Assembly (NCBI GenBank): GCA_963691815.1
Contig: OY829654.1
Location: 5,847,378 to 5,911,377 of the forward strand
Source: Echiichthys vipera
Lineage: Eukaryota; Chordata; Actinopteri; Perciformes; Trachinidae
DNA length: 64,000 nt
Direction of reading: 5' to 3'
Shown: positions 43,601 to 55,414 of the stretch, piece by piece
How the letters are laid out: every line of letters starts with the position of its first letter
How positions within the stretch are numbered: position 1 is the first letter of the stretch
Translations under genes and position numbers: made by a program
The notes under the pieces: model-generated
Told to the model about the DNA's origin: nothing
Seen by the model: only the letters and a program-made list of their open reading frames with translations
The model's database searches: none

Positions 43601-46182
43601 GCTGAAAAATCCCCCAAAATGACCACAAAGAGAAAAAAATGACTACAAAATGACTAAAAGTAGAATCTTTGAATTTGTGTGTCTTGTTTCTACCTAGTGG
43701 GGGCCTCTGACATGTCTGTGCCCAGCGGCCCATTGTCCATGACTGTAGTATTTGGTGTTATAAATAGCAACTTTTAACACATCTTAAGTTGTTTATTTGG
43801 CCTTCATCTATCAAACTGAATAAATACATAATGTACAGATTATAATTGCCAAGAACCAGGACATTAAATTTAACTTTTAACACATTTTTTTTCATTTTAA
43901 AAATGAGCCTCCTGTCTTTAAATCTGATCCCTCATCCAGGTCACAGTATAAATCTGAGTAATGAGAGATATTTTCTTCTCTCTTCTTCTAATCTTTGATG
44001 TCTATTTTTTATTTGACACTTTTATCTCTTTGGGCCTCAACAGTTATTTAAATGAAACCAGGTCAGAAGAACTAGAAAGAAACAATGTGTTGCATTTTAT
44101 AAGTTTATCATATGTTTTTATTATAAAACAACTTACATTTTCAATGGTAAATATATAACAGATGAATGAAGTGCAGTAAAATGACTGTTTCCCTCTGAAA
44201 TGCACAAGCAGAATAGAATGGGAATATTCAAGTAAAGTACCTATATAGCAGTGCCTTGCAGATGTATGTTCAATGAGTGCATATTGTTAGAGGAGTTTAT
44301 TTGTGCCTCCCAGGCAGCTGAACTACTTGGCATCATTACTGAGGAGTGACTAATATTATTATATAACAAACCCTTGAAGCATCAGCGACTGTTATTGTGG
44401 GCTTCACCGAGGGACCTCAGCGGTGTCAGACCGGGACCTGAAACACTTGACAGTTTTATATCGAAATCCTTGATTTAGTGTGCAACAAAGACAAGCTGAT
44501 GGAGATGTAAAAGCTTTTTTTAATTCTCGTTTGACTTTGCAGCTGCATTCATAGATGTAATTACTGTGCCTGTGTTACTAAATCATTCAGTATTATTTCA
44601 TTACGCTGCATCTGGTTGTGTTCGGTCAGAACTCCTGTTTGGTTGTTCCTCCTCTAAGCAGCCAAATGTAGCACTTTATAGCCCAAGTGTCATCTCCTTT
44701 AGTTAATCTTGTTCCCACTAATAGCTCTCTGTGGACCTTGGCTTATCCTTCATCCCGCTAGAGATGAATCCTGAAGGTTTTTGCACAGACGTGAGCATCA
44801 GGGTCAAGGAAAAGCATTTCATCATCATGCCAGACCACACAAAGAATTCAGAGAAGCCGGTTTATCCTCTGCAACAAAAACGTGATAACTTCTTCATGCC
44901 ATGAATCTATTAGCCAGTCTGCTTACAACACAGAAACATTTGATTTATTGTGCAATGTGTTTGCTTTGCACCGTAACACTTTAAAGCATCCAAATGTGCA
45001 TATAATTTCATACATATCGATTGATTCACTCTTATTTTTTTCTGTTCGGCACCCTGGAACAAAAAAGGCAGACGTGCATCCCACACTGATTAATCCCTTT
45101 CATGTCTCACTCTTCTCGCTCATCAGCCGTCTGTTCTTGTGATTGCAGGTACGTCTAGTCATTAATGAGAAGGGTCTGGTCTGCGAGGAGAGGGACGTGA
45201 GCTTGCCGCTGCAGGAGCATAAGGAGCCCTGGTTCATGAGGCTGAACCTGGGTGAGGAGGTGCCCGTCTTCCTCCATGGCGACACCATCATCAGTGACTA
45301 CAACCAGATTATAGATTACCTGGAGAAAAACTTTGTGGGAGGTATGGTGCAGGAATAATGTGATCCATTCATACAAAGATGCTGTTTCTTCTCTTCACTT
45401 TAAACTATAAAGAGGACCTATCATGCTTTTTTGTCTTTTCTGACCTATAAATGTAGTTAATGAAGTACTTGCATTAGAGGTGAGCCCTGCCGACCGTCTT
45501 GGTTGGCTGTGCTGAGCTCTGAACTCTAGGGTGTCGGTCGCTGTTAGAGATTTCTCTGGATTTCTGGGATTTGTCTCTGACTTCCCTATTGGTCATATTG
45601 CTACACACAGGCCCAAAGTGTAAACTATGAGTTCAGCCACTTTTATGCTGTTTTGATGTTTATATTGTGGGTTAACTTGTTAATCTAGAATCAGAATCAG
45701 AAATACTTTAATAATCCCAGGGGGAAATTATTTAAAGCACAGCCGCCACAGCTAATGTGGCAAGCTTCCATGTAGATGGTGTTTTCAGCTGCTGAGGTAA
45801 CTGATTCCTTATATCATAAGGGGCACAACATTTCCCGTAACTCAGGATAAACAGTTGACCAATCACAGCAGAGCAGACCAGCCGACCAATCAAAACACAC
45901 TGCTTTTCGGGGGCGGCTGCAGCAATGGACAATATGAGAAATATAATGTTTTTTTTAAGATCAAAGCATGTAAACCTATTGTAATCGATCCAAAAAAAAC
46001 AAATATGACCCTGAAAACTAACACAATAGGGCCTTTAAATCATAGACAGATTAACCTGCTATGGGGCAACAAGTCATGGCAGCTCTGTGAAGCTTTGGAT
46101 TTCTCTACATGGACTCGGGTATTAAAGTGTTCGGAGGTTACTGGCTTTTTTAGTCTTCAGCTTGCAGATATAGAGCAGGAGA

Positions 46183-46268
<86 letters not shown>

Positions 46269-49200
46269 GAGAGAATTGACTGATTAACAGAGTCCAACAA
46301 ACAGATAAATACAGATGTGTCAGTATGTGAAGTGTGCATTGTGAGGCAGTGATTCAGGTTCAGGCTTAGGAGCCATCAATGTCATCTGCTGCCAGTTGAG
46401 CAAACGTTAAGATGCACACACAGAATCCTGCTTTCTCTGTAGGTGCTCTATGCTATAGATTCGTCAGTTGAGACATTATGCCGTTATGTAATTGCCCCGG
46501 GAGCCCTGAACCAGTCAAGGCCTGAGGGATGCTGGCGTGGAGAACTCCCTTGTCTTAGTTTAGTTTGCGGTCACTCGTTCGGAGCAGCGATGCTTGAAGG
46601 CTTCGCAGAAGATTTGGTTCAGTGCTTCGTTGGTAATAAAAGGCTAGAAGTCAGTAACTGACCCTGGTGTTGGATGTCTTGTTCTCATTCGAACAGATTC
46701 ATTTTAGCGTGCTGCATGCATGTTATTTCATTAAATTTTTTTGGAACAAGTTAGCTTGAAGTCATACTAGAATCTGCAGATATAAATAATAATGTTACAC
46801 TTCAGCTAAGGTGCTTTTTTTTTGACTGTTAAATGCACCGCACGTCTGCTGGATAAGACTGAAATATGTGCTTTTTCCCTGTGTGTAAATCTCTATGGAA
46901 TGCTGGCAGCTGGCTGCAGCATGGCCCTGAAAGTGCAGATGTCTTAAAAAAGAGACTCTTATAGCAGCGTAGTGCCAACTCTGAGCGTTGTTGAGATGCA
47001 GCAGACGCCTCTTGCTGTGTGACTGTCTGTCGACGAACACTCAAACAATCAGCAGCTCGTATATCCTGTGATATGCATCGCTGTCTCTGAGATAGTTTGA
47101 ACACTGGGTTGCTCTTCAGATGGCTCTGAACTTGCTGATGTGATATTTCCACCACAGTGCTGCAGCAGACCACCTAGAGGACCACTGCATGGCGTGCCCA
47201 GGTCAGCATGCAGGTCCTGGGACTGATTACTCAGCTTTCTGGAGCTTTGCCAGGTGCAGCTCCACCCCTCAGCGAGCTTGTCCGTCTGCCCCCGAACATC
47301 CCCAAGCAGCCGACTGACTATCCCTGTTTTGTCAGCGATGCCTCACTGAGTTTGTCTGGCCGTGACCCTGCACAGAGATAAAAGCACTACTAGCCTGTCT
47401 GTGGAGATAGACTGATATCAGAGTGGTACCAATATTCTCGTCTAAATCTTTGCTATACAACCGCTTTGTACGCTTGGTTATTGTACAGATTATTCCCCAA
47501 AATATTGAGCTACTTCTTTAACAAGTGTTTTATATTTTGCTGTTGGCCTGGGTTGGACACCATCAGCTCAGCAACCTGGCAACTGGTGATATATTCACTC
47601 AGGTGTGTGTGCAGCGGTGAAAAAGGAAGGACACAGACCGCAAATACAACCGTACTCTTTCTGAATTCAAGTTGCTCTCATTCACCAAACTAAGACTCAA
47701 GGCTTAATTGCCTCTTTAACTCCTAAAACCCATTCATTCAAAGTGGACAGACACAAAATAAAACTACTCAAACACATCTTGAGTTAGTCTTCCTACTGTT
47801 CCAACAATCACCCACTCTGGTTTGGTTAAAATGATTCCCCCAGTAAGATGGTAAAAGAAACAGCTAAGCCACCAGACTTCAGTGATTTTACGTCGAGGAC
47901 TGGTACATGACTGTGACGGTTCATTTTAGGCACCAATGAACTGTCACATTCAGATAAGAAGAAAGGCTGTGGTTTGGCTTAATGCTTCCAGGACACAAAC
48001 ACTGGTCCCTAAGTAATTGTCTTGTTATGGGCTCCATCCACGACCCGGACCCTCCTCCCTATGCGGATATCCGCGCGTCACTTGATTTCTGTCTTTGCTT
48101 CGGACACAGTGCATTTGTTTTTATAGTTATATGTACGAGCAGTGAATGAGAACAACCTGAATAAATAAATAAATAGTCTGTATGAAATAAGCAGAGGGTA
48201 AAGCCTTTTTTATACCCCTGTGGGAATTAAATGCTTGACAAATTAAAAGTATTTTCTTACTTTATAAAGAACTTAAGTGCAAAATGAACAAAACAGGCAA
48301 GTCTAAATTACGTAAATATCACTGTAATGCAGTTCAGCCCCTGGTTTTTCAACATTGTGATAGAAACTATATACCAAATATATATGATAGAAATGTTTAT
48401 ATAATTTGACGACGTCTGGGCGATATGACGATGATGATTTTCTGAGAAGTTTGACTTAATCTACTTGTTATTGCTCTTAAGTTATTGAAGTATCCCCAGC
48501 ATTAGTGCAGCCTAATTAACCTGCATGTTTTATGAAACTTTGGCCTTGTGTTACTTAGTTTAGTTTGAGTGAAACTGTCTTTGTAGTTTTCCACTCGACA
48601 TAAATTCTCAGAGGCTTGTTAGACTGCAGGAGATGTTTTTATTTTCAGACTGCTTCTGTATTGTGTAAATGTCAGGCTTTGTGAAACGTGACCGCGGTTG
48701 CACGGAGCGAGGGGTGTCATCTGTTACCAGGTAACCACGCTGTGTGTCTGACAGCTGAAGCAGGGAGAATTGTGTTGTCTTGGGGGTTAAAGCAAGTTTA
48801 ATGATGGTTGCTTAGAAACCTCAAGTGTCATGGGAAGTTTACATCAAGAATAATACCAACTGTGTTCATATTTATTGTTTTGTTTTGACTGTATACGGGT
48901 ATTGCTCACCCCACCCCCCACCCCCCACAGACACGGTGGCTCAGCTGGTTCCTGATGCGGAGTCGCCTCTCCACGATCGTGTGCAGCAGTACCGTCAGCT
49001 TCTGGACGGTCTGCCCATGGACGCTTACACACACGGATGCATCCTCCATCCGGAGCTCACCACCGACTCTATGATCCCAAAGTACGCCACCGCAGAAATA
49101 CGTAGTAAGTGAAAAAGTGCTTCATGTAAAGCAGAGGAAGCAGAAGCAGAGAAGTTTTACATCCATTCTGAAAAAGATAAAAATCAATTCCATAAGACAA

Positions 49201-49932
49201 AAGAAATAAAGAGAAAGTTCAAGTAAAATCAGCGTCAGCTGGCCATAAAGGCTTTTATACAAAGTGATTTAAAGGAAAAGTTTAACATTTTGTGAATGCT
49301 GATTTTATTTCTAACGTGTCATTCTAACACTTTAGGTTTTGGACAGATTAAAGATTAAAACATCTATTTAAAGGATGTCCCAGAGGGGCTGTGAGCTGTT
49401 TTCTTAAATATAGCATTAAAACGACCTTTCCGAATGGAAAGTGTATCGTAATAATGTGGAGTAAAACTGGATAAATAAAGACAGTTTATGAAGCTTCTGG
49501 CAGACATGGCGCCGTTGTTACTGTGAATAAAGCGACCGCTTCCTCTGGTTGGAACATTGCTGGAAACATTTGAGACACTGACCAAATATATAATAAAGGT
49601 CTCGTCATTTTAGACATTTCGTGTTAGAAATATGAAAAAATTAAATATGACCATACACCATCACCGACATATATCATCATTCAGCACTATTTGTCGAGTA
49701 ATTATATGGTAAAGGAGCATTAAAAACACTCATACCTAAAGTGTATGTTCTGTGCAAAATAGGCCAGAAACACCATAGTTAGAAAATGTCTAATAATATA
49801 CAATAATATCTAGAATTTAAAACTTTACTTCTGAATCAACATGTTTATGAAAGGTGGTGTGGATTTTATAGACAAACTGCATAGTTTAGATTTGCTCAAA
49901 GGTTATTTTTGTCACAATCAATAGATCAAGAG

Positions 49933-50010
<78 letters not shown>

Positions 50011-53000
50011 CAGGACATCTGGCCAACGCTGCGACAGAGCTGATGAAGTTGGACCACGAGGAGCCTGAGCTGACAGAACCGTACCTGTCTAAGCAGAAGA
50101 AGCTCATGGTGAGTTTTACGTCTTTGTTAATGTGACTGAAATTCATTTGTTGTGATTATATTATTTTAAAGTTGTGTATAAGGGAGAAGCAACATCTATT
50201 AAACTGAATCCCACTCATTTTTACCTTTAATTTACATGAATTAAAGCATCACTAAGGATGGAATTAGGTTCTTCTGATGAAAATGAATGGATAAATAAAA
50301 CATAAAAACATATGTAAACCTGTTTTTAAATATCTATTGGTAATAACTGCTTGAAATGTAGTAAGTAATGTGGAACTAGCTCTACTTTATAAGAGTGTGT
50401 GTATTTTAATTTAAAGGAGGTTTATCTCTAACATATTACAGTCCATTCATTCATCCTTTAATTGCACCTTAAATTTGGGATGAACCCTTGAGAAAATAGC
50501 AGCTTATTTATTTGTATTTTATTCTTATTATTCCTATTATTCTAATTATTTATTAATAAGTGGTCTATACTTACTCTGTAAAGTGTCCTGAGATAACTTT
50601 TGTTATGAAATGGCACTGTAAATAAAATTGAATTTAATTGAATTTAAATCAATTGATTAATTCATTTTAAAATAGGTCCTTAAGTTAGATGAAACCTGTA
50701 ATGTTATTCTAAATAAAAATAAAAAAAAACCTTAAATATAGTTTACTTGCACCTGAAAAATATGTCTGACCCCTGAACTGTACGTAGGAGCGTATAAATA
50801 TCATGGAGATATTATTTAGACTTTGCTCTGGTGCCTTATTTACCTCCGGAGTATTCTGTGATTGACAAACCTAACAGAAGTCACACTCTTTATGAGGTTT
50901 AGCACTTTGACAGATTATTAAATTTCCAGGTCTGTAGCTGAAGGACGTGTCATCATCACGGCCATCAGCAGTTTCCTCTCATTACACAACTGAAGAGCTG
51001 AAAAAGAGCAGAGAAATGCTGTAACACTGTACCTTTGACCCAGATACGGCTCATATTCCCTGCAGAAAATACCCCGTGTGCTGGACTCCTTCTGTTTGCA
51101 TCTGAAACAGCGGCTCCGCCGGAGTTATACACAGTGCCTATAAAGTGAAAAAGTTTTCATGCCCCTTGAACTTTTTCACATTTTGTCACTTTACAACCAC
51201 AAACTTAAAGGTATTTTATTGAGATTTGATGTGATTGACCAACACAAAGTAACATATAACTATGAAGTGGAACGAAAATGAAACATACAAAATGTAAGCA
51301 AATCACATTGTAATTGTGAGACTTGACTCGACGAGGCAGAGATGAGTGTGTGTCCTGCAGCATGTTTGTCTTTTAGCCACACTACCACTGTAGCTCCAGG
51401 AACGTCAGTGTGTTGATCGGCCTGTCGGGTGGTCGGTCCACCTCTTTGGTCCAGAATATTACTTTTCTATTTGAGTTATTTTACTAAACGTATCTTATTT
51501 ATTGTCATTGGCAGCCTTACTCCCTATACTCTTTAAATGTATTACTCTGTTGTTTTTTTAACATGTTGTTGTAATTTCTGACCATTCTCTGGCTTAAGAA
51601 TCTCCTTCAGAAATAACAAAGTCCTGTCATATCTTATCTGATGGGATCTTATCTCAATTAGTAGATGGTAGATAATCATCTTATACCGACATTTATGTTC
51701 CCCAGAGGATGAATCCTAATGATATTTGTGATCTCCTGTCCTGAACGCCACCATGAGGTCGACATTTTTGGTTTTAAGTGGACTACCAGTGTTGCCAACT
51801 CTACGACTTTCTTTAGATTTAACGACTTTTCAGACCCTCTTAGCGACTTTATTTCAAAAAAGCAACTAGTCTGGGGCGATCGGTGGCTCAGTGGTTAGAG
51901 CAGATGCCCCGTGTATAGTGGCTGAAGGTCCTCGAGGCAGCGGCCGCGGGTTCGACTCTGACTTGCGGCCCTTTGCTGCATGCCTCCCCCCCTCCCTCTC
52001 TCTCACCCCATTTCCTGTCTGTCCTATGAAATAAAGGCTTAAAAAAATGGCAAAAAAAGCAGCTTGCGGAAAATGTAACAATTTATTCAGAGCATACGGG
52101 AACGAGCCAGAAATATGTTATTGTAATTCATTACCATGCATGTTGCTCTCAAGTTTGAGACTCGGACTTAAGTCGCACATAAATGTGACTTGAGACTTGA
52201 CTTGGATCCCCCCCCCCCTCCCCCCCAATAACTTGAGGCTCGACTCAGACTCGAGATTTGAGACCCGTGAACAATATTTATTTATTTACTTTTTGGAGCA
52301 TTAACATCAGGAGCAGAAAGTCATTCTCTCCCACAGAGATGTGTGACAGCCACACAACGCAGATGAGGGGTGAAGTTAGTTTTAAGTTGGTTATTCAAGG
52401 GATACTTTCTCTGGTCCCAGCATATCTGAATATCCAACTTAAAGTTTACTTCACCCCGGTCAGCTGCTGCAGTTACTGTTTGTCATATTGTTTGGCTTTA
52501 ATAACTTCACTCAAAGACGAAACAAAATAATCGCTGAATGCAACGTCTGTGTTAAGCTCAGCTGCATAAACTATCAACGTTAGCTTGTTACCAATGTTAG
52601 CTTTGTGAGAGGTTACCTTTTCGATTGGCGCTCATTCACATTACGTTAATGTTACTGCGTTATTAGCTTTAACCCTCACACTGCATTTTAGAGGCAGAAG
52701 GATTTTTCATTTATTTCACATATAGAGCTGCTGACATTAAACATTTCTTTTTTCAGAGTGCCCTGAGACAGACAGCAGCACGACTTACAATGTTTCTGGT
52801 AAAAGTAGTAGTAGTTCCAGGTAAAAGGAGTAGCAAACTTTGTCTATTTACAGTAGAATATAAACTGTCATTAGTTGGGACTTTGTGTAATTATACAATA
52901 CAGTTGTACTCCAACTCTTATTAAAACCATAAGAGACTCGATTAGGACTTTCTGCTGCCCTCAGGGACATCCCTTCAAAGACTTAAGACTTGACTTGGAC

Positions 53001-54264
53001 TTGCAAAATGTGACTTGGGACCATCTCTGCTCTCTTCTTGCGCCGACAGTCAATCGACACAACCACTAAGCTGCGTGATGAAGTCACCAGTATGCAAATT
53101 AGTGTATGACGTCATCTGGCGACTTTTAGCGCTAGCGTATTACATTGGAGAAGAGTCAGCGACACTGGTTCAGACGTTCCCCTCAAGAGGACTTTACATC
53201 TCCTGCCGCCCAGATGGGCACAGATGTTTCCAAAACTTTATTTTATGACCAAATACCTGCAAAACTAACCCCATTCCCATTAGTTGTCCTTTGTGTTTAG
53301 TATGAATAAGAAAATGTTAGCATGCTAACTCATGAAAGATTGTGACCGTGTTCCAGTTTCAGTATTTTTCCTCACACATTCATCTTAAGTCTCAATGCTG
53401 TGAAACCGTCAAAGTGTTAGAAGGGAATTACTTTGTATGCAAGTACAAAGGGCGCTTCATATTTGTTGACATTTTATTAGTGAGAAAAACAAATCATTGG
53501 CAGCTTTTCTGAAAGAAAACAATGAGAACAATTTAGTCCATATTTCATAATTGAAAAAAAAAACATAACACCATCATTTTATATTATGATCATAGGAACA
53601 CCCAGGTATGCCTGCTGGTTTGCTTGTTAGGATCTATGTATGCATACATACATATATGTACGTTTAAATCCTTTTTTAAATGATTGTCAGGCAAAAATTT
53701 TGGACCACGACAATGTGAACTACCTGAAGAAAATTCTGGGGGAGTTAGCCATGGTTCTAGATCAAGTGGAGGCTGAGCTGGAGAAAAGAAAACTAGAGTA
53801 TCAAGGTACGTCCAAATGATCCTTATCTTCCATCATAGTGGCACCAGAGCATGTTCCAGATATTACCAACAATGTTTTTTTTATCTTTTTCTTTCTAATG
53901 AATTTTTCATGCCCTTGCAGGTCAAAAGTGTGAGCTGTGGCTATGTGGACCTGAATTTACACTAGCTGACGTCTGCCTCGGAGCCTTGTTGCACAGGCTC
54001 AAATTCTTGGGACTTTCTAAGAAATACTGGGAGGACGGCAGCCGACCAAACCTGCAGTCCTTTTTTGTGCGTGTGCAAAAACGCTACGCTTTCCGCAAGG
54101 TGTTGGGCGACATCCACACGACCCTTCTGTCAGCGGTCCTACCCAACGCCTTCCGGATGGTAAAAAAGAAGCCACCGTCCTTCTTCGGGGCCTCTTTTCT
54201 CATGGGCTCGCTGGGAGGGATGGGCTACTTTGCCTACTGGTATTTAAAAAAGAAATACATGTAG
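37438..54264 (+). CDS. gdap1l1: Ganglioside-induced differentiation-associated protein 1-like 1
   Basis: Paralogue of GDAP1 (the Charcot-Marie-Tooth 4A protein), a GST-like protein. GDAP1L1 is mostly cytosolic and mainly neuronal in mammals, and is reported to move to mitochondria under oxidative stress. Six coding exons: 37438-37617, 45149-45341, 48931-49104, 50014-50108, 53691-53805 and 53921-54264. All are GT-AG and in phase and give 366 residues (human 367). It has an N-terminal MASSNHVTPTNCSWWPIS signature, a thioredoxin-like GST-N domain from about 47 to 125, a GST-C domain from about 150 to 310 with the long alpha-loop (HGCILHPELTTDSMIPKYAT), and a C-terminal hydrophobic anchor at about 343-361 ending in LKKKYM. 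The N-terminal signature separates it from GDAP1. The neighbours jph2 and fitm2 agree. Confidence 0.97.
40111..40143. repeat. Perfect 33-bp palindrome
   Basis: AAACTGTGGATGCTAA, one A, then its exact inverse. A stem of 16 bp with a one-base centre could extrude as a cruciform. Confidence 0.9.
41412..42383. mobile_element. Foldback (long terminal inverted repeat) element
   Basis: The left arm 41412-41638 and right arm 42162-42383 are inverted copies over about 225 bp with scattered mismatches. Shared words include GTGAAGTCACTTC at the tips, GACAACCTCAGACTTCAGTG, and AGAGACAGAGCT at the inner ends. The 520-bp middle holds no transposase frame. It looks like a non-autonomous DNA transposon; the superfamily was not identified because no clear target duplication was found. 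Confidence 0.75.
45149..45341 (+). CDS. gdap1l1: gdap1l1 exon 2
   Basis: The acceptor TGATTGCAG precedes it and the donor GGGAG|GTATGG follows. It encodes residues 61-124, most of the GST-N domain, with HKEPWFMRLNLGEEVPVF and the ISDYNQIIDYLE helix. Confidence 0.96.
45342..48930 (+). other. gdap1l1: gdap1l1 intron 2
   Basis: Contains a widespread fish repeat (about 45408-46040, with inverse ends AAAGAGGACCTAT and TAGGGCCTTTAAA), a tail-like 'CAGAATCAGAAATACTTTAAT' segment at 45687-45735, and (GA)n 46178-46274. The 46400-48900 remainder shows no recognised element or exon. Confidence 0.55.
46178..46274. repeat. (GA)n microsatellite
   Basis: Nearly pure GA of about 90 bp on the gdap1l1 sense strand. 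The long frames through it in every phase are artefacts. Confidence 0.95.
48931..49104 (+). CDS. gdap1l1: gdap1l1 exon 3
   Basis: The acceptor has a C-rich tract (CCACCCCCCACCCCCCACAG) and the donor is CGTA|GTAAGT. It encodes split Asp125 to residue 182, with the strongly conserved MDAYTHGCILHPELTTDSM segment. Confidence 0.96.
49935..50010 (+). repeat. gdap1l1: (TG)n tract at the exon 4 acceptor
   Basis: About 37 TG units run to within a few bases of the TTCAG acceptor at 50009-50013. The tract occupies the place of the polypyrimidine tract for gdap1l1 exon 4. Confidence 0.95.
50014..50108 (+). CDS. gdap1l1: gdap1l1 exon 4
   Basis: 95 bp, ending CTCATG|GTGAGT. It encodes split Arg183 to Met214 (HLANAATELMKLDHEEPELT and YLSKQKKLM). 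Its length is not a multiple of three, so skipping would shift the frame. Confidence 0.95.
51129..51310. mobile_element. Tc1-like transposon terminal fragment
   Basis: CAGTGCCTATAAAGTGAAAA followed by 'GCCCCTTGAACTTTTTCACA' and 'ACCAACACAAAGTAACATA' is the terminal inverted repeat region of a common fish Tc1-like family. No coding part follows. Confidence 0.7.
51787..53167. mobile_element. CAGTG-ended element inserted in an older repeat
   Basis: The left end CAGTGTTGCCAACTC (51787-51801) and the inverse of the right end, CAGTGTCGCTGACTC (53153-53167), match at most positions. This is hAT-like. The two halves of an older repeat lie on either side. No clear 8-bp target duplication is seen, and some host-repeat sequence seems missing. 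Inside are a SINE (51871-52051) and a 'GACTTGAGACTTGACTTGGA' type repeat (52140-53030). Confidence 0.5.
51871..52051 (+). mobile_element. tRNA-derived SINE
   Basis: An RNA polymerase III A-box-like TGGCTCAGTGGTTAGAGCA and B-box-like GGGTTCGACTCT are spaced as in a tRNA gene. A pyrimidine-rich body and a tail with AATAAAGGCTTAAAAAAA follow. The target duplication AAAAAAGCAACT (51855-51866) / AAAAAAGCAGCT (about 52053-52064) brackets it. Confidence 0.85.
53691..53805 (+). CDS. gdap1l1: gdap1l1 exon 5
   Basis: The acceptor TGATTGTCAG precedes it and the donor CAAG|GTACGT follows. It encodes residues 215-252 (AKILDHDNVNYLKKILGEL ...), an alpha-helical part of the GST-C domain. Only 115 bp, too short to stand out as an ORF. 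Confidence 0.96.
53921..54264 (+). CDS. gdap1l1: gdap1l1 exon 6 (terminal)
   Basis: The acceptor GCCCTTGCAG precedes it; the stop TAG is at 54262-54264. It encodes split Gly253 to residue 366, including CELWLCGPEFTLADVCLGAL, KKYWEDGSRPNLQSFFVRVQ and the C-terminal GASFLMGSLGGMGYFAYWYL anchor. Confidence 0.97.
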
Positions 54265-55414
54265 TGAATGCCCTCTTGTTGTGTTAAATGTCTGTGTATT
54301 TGTGTGATGTTTCAATTTTTCTGTAATGTTTTATGACTGCAGGAAAACATAATGAATCTATATATAGAGAACACTATTACTTACCTGGGTGAACAAAGAA
54401 TATTAAAACATTCCATAATAAGAAATTCTTGACAGCACATTTTCTGGTAATCAAGGCCTTCAGCAAGTATAATTTCTGGCAACTTGTGGCCGGCTAGTTC
54501 TTGTTTAACTTTTGTTAGAGGCATGCACCGGGTCTTCTTATACTGAAAAGACTAAAAACCCAGACAAAATGTTAAACACAGTAACAACAACAACAACAAG
54601 GGGTTAACCGACCCTCGCATGCCACTAATATAGTCATTACTCATACCTGCTCTTCACTCCTCCATCATCCTGAGGTCCAAACCAGTAAAACAGAAGGAAA
54701 ATGTTACATGTGACAAATACTTTCTGAGAAGTGCTGTGCTGCCAGAAACTGCCAGGAGAAATGATGAAAGGACGGAGGCAAACGTTAAAGGAATAGTTTG
54801 ACATTTTGGGAACACCGCTTATTTACGTTTTGGCTGGGACTTCGATGTTTTGATCGATATCAGTCTTGTGTCTGTCAGTTAAATATGAAGCTACAACCAG
54901 GAGATGGTTAGCTTAGCTTAGTTTAGCTCAGCTTAGCATAAAGGCAAAAACATATGAACCCAGCAATCTTTGAAATACTAAGATGGTTGCTTAACAACAC
55001 TTGCTGCTGCAAGTTCTGAGGGCATCATGTCTGAGCACTAAATATGAAGCCAGAGCTAGCATCTGGTTAGCCTAGCTTAGCATAAAGACTGGAAACAGGG
55101 CAACAGCTAGCGGTCCAAAAAATATAAACCCTGCCATCTTTGAAAAACACAGAATGTTGTTCAACAAGAATGAATGCTGTTCTGAGGGCATCGTGTCTGA
55201 GCGCTGAATAGAAAGCTACAGCTAGCTGCTGCTTATCTTAGCATAGCACTGACAATAAGGGCCTGTTGTCTTGAACCCAAGAAATTACATATTTCCCTGC
55301 TCTGTTAAACAAATAGTACTTTATTTCATATGTAAATTTAAATATTGGAAAGACATATTAATATACGTATACCAATATATCTATATGATGATATTCTGTG
55401 TTGTTTGTGTATTG

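Larger units (their letters stand above)
37618..45148 (+). other. gdap1l1: gdap1l1 intron 1 (7.5 kb)
   Basis: No other gene is seen. It contains fish repeat fragments (38230-38640, 39000-39480), a 33-bp perfect palindrome (40111-40143), a foldback element (41412-42383), and a stepwise AAGTA copy (43225-43300). Confidence 0.6.
50109..53690 (+). other. gdap1l1: gdap1l1 intron 4 with a transposon nest
   Basis: Contains a LINE-like tail (50556-50650), a Tc1-like terminus (51129-51310), a widespread fish repeat split into 51400-51780 and about 53175-53335, and, between these halves, an element (51787-53167) that itself carries a SINE. Confidence 0.7.

Noticed and set aside
43442..43642. 66-codon frame in gdap1l1 intron 1
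   Set aside because: No family features. Length is within chance expectation for this much sequence.
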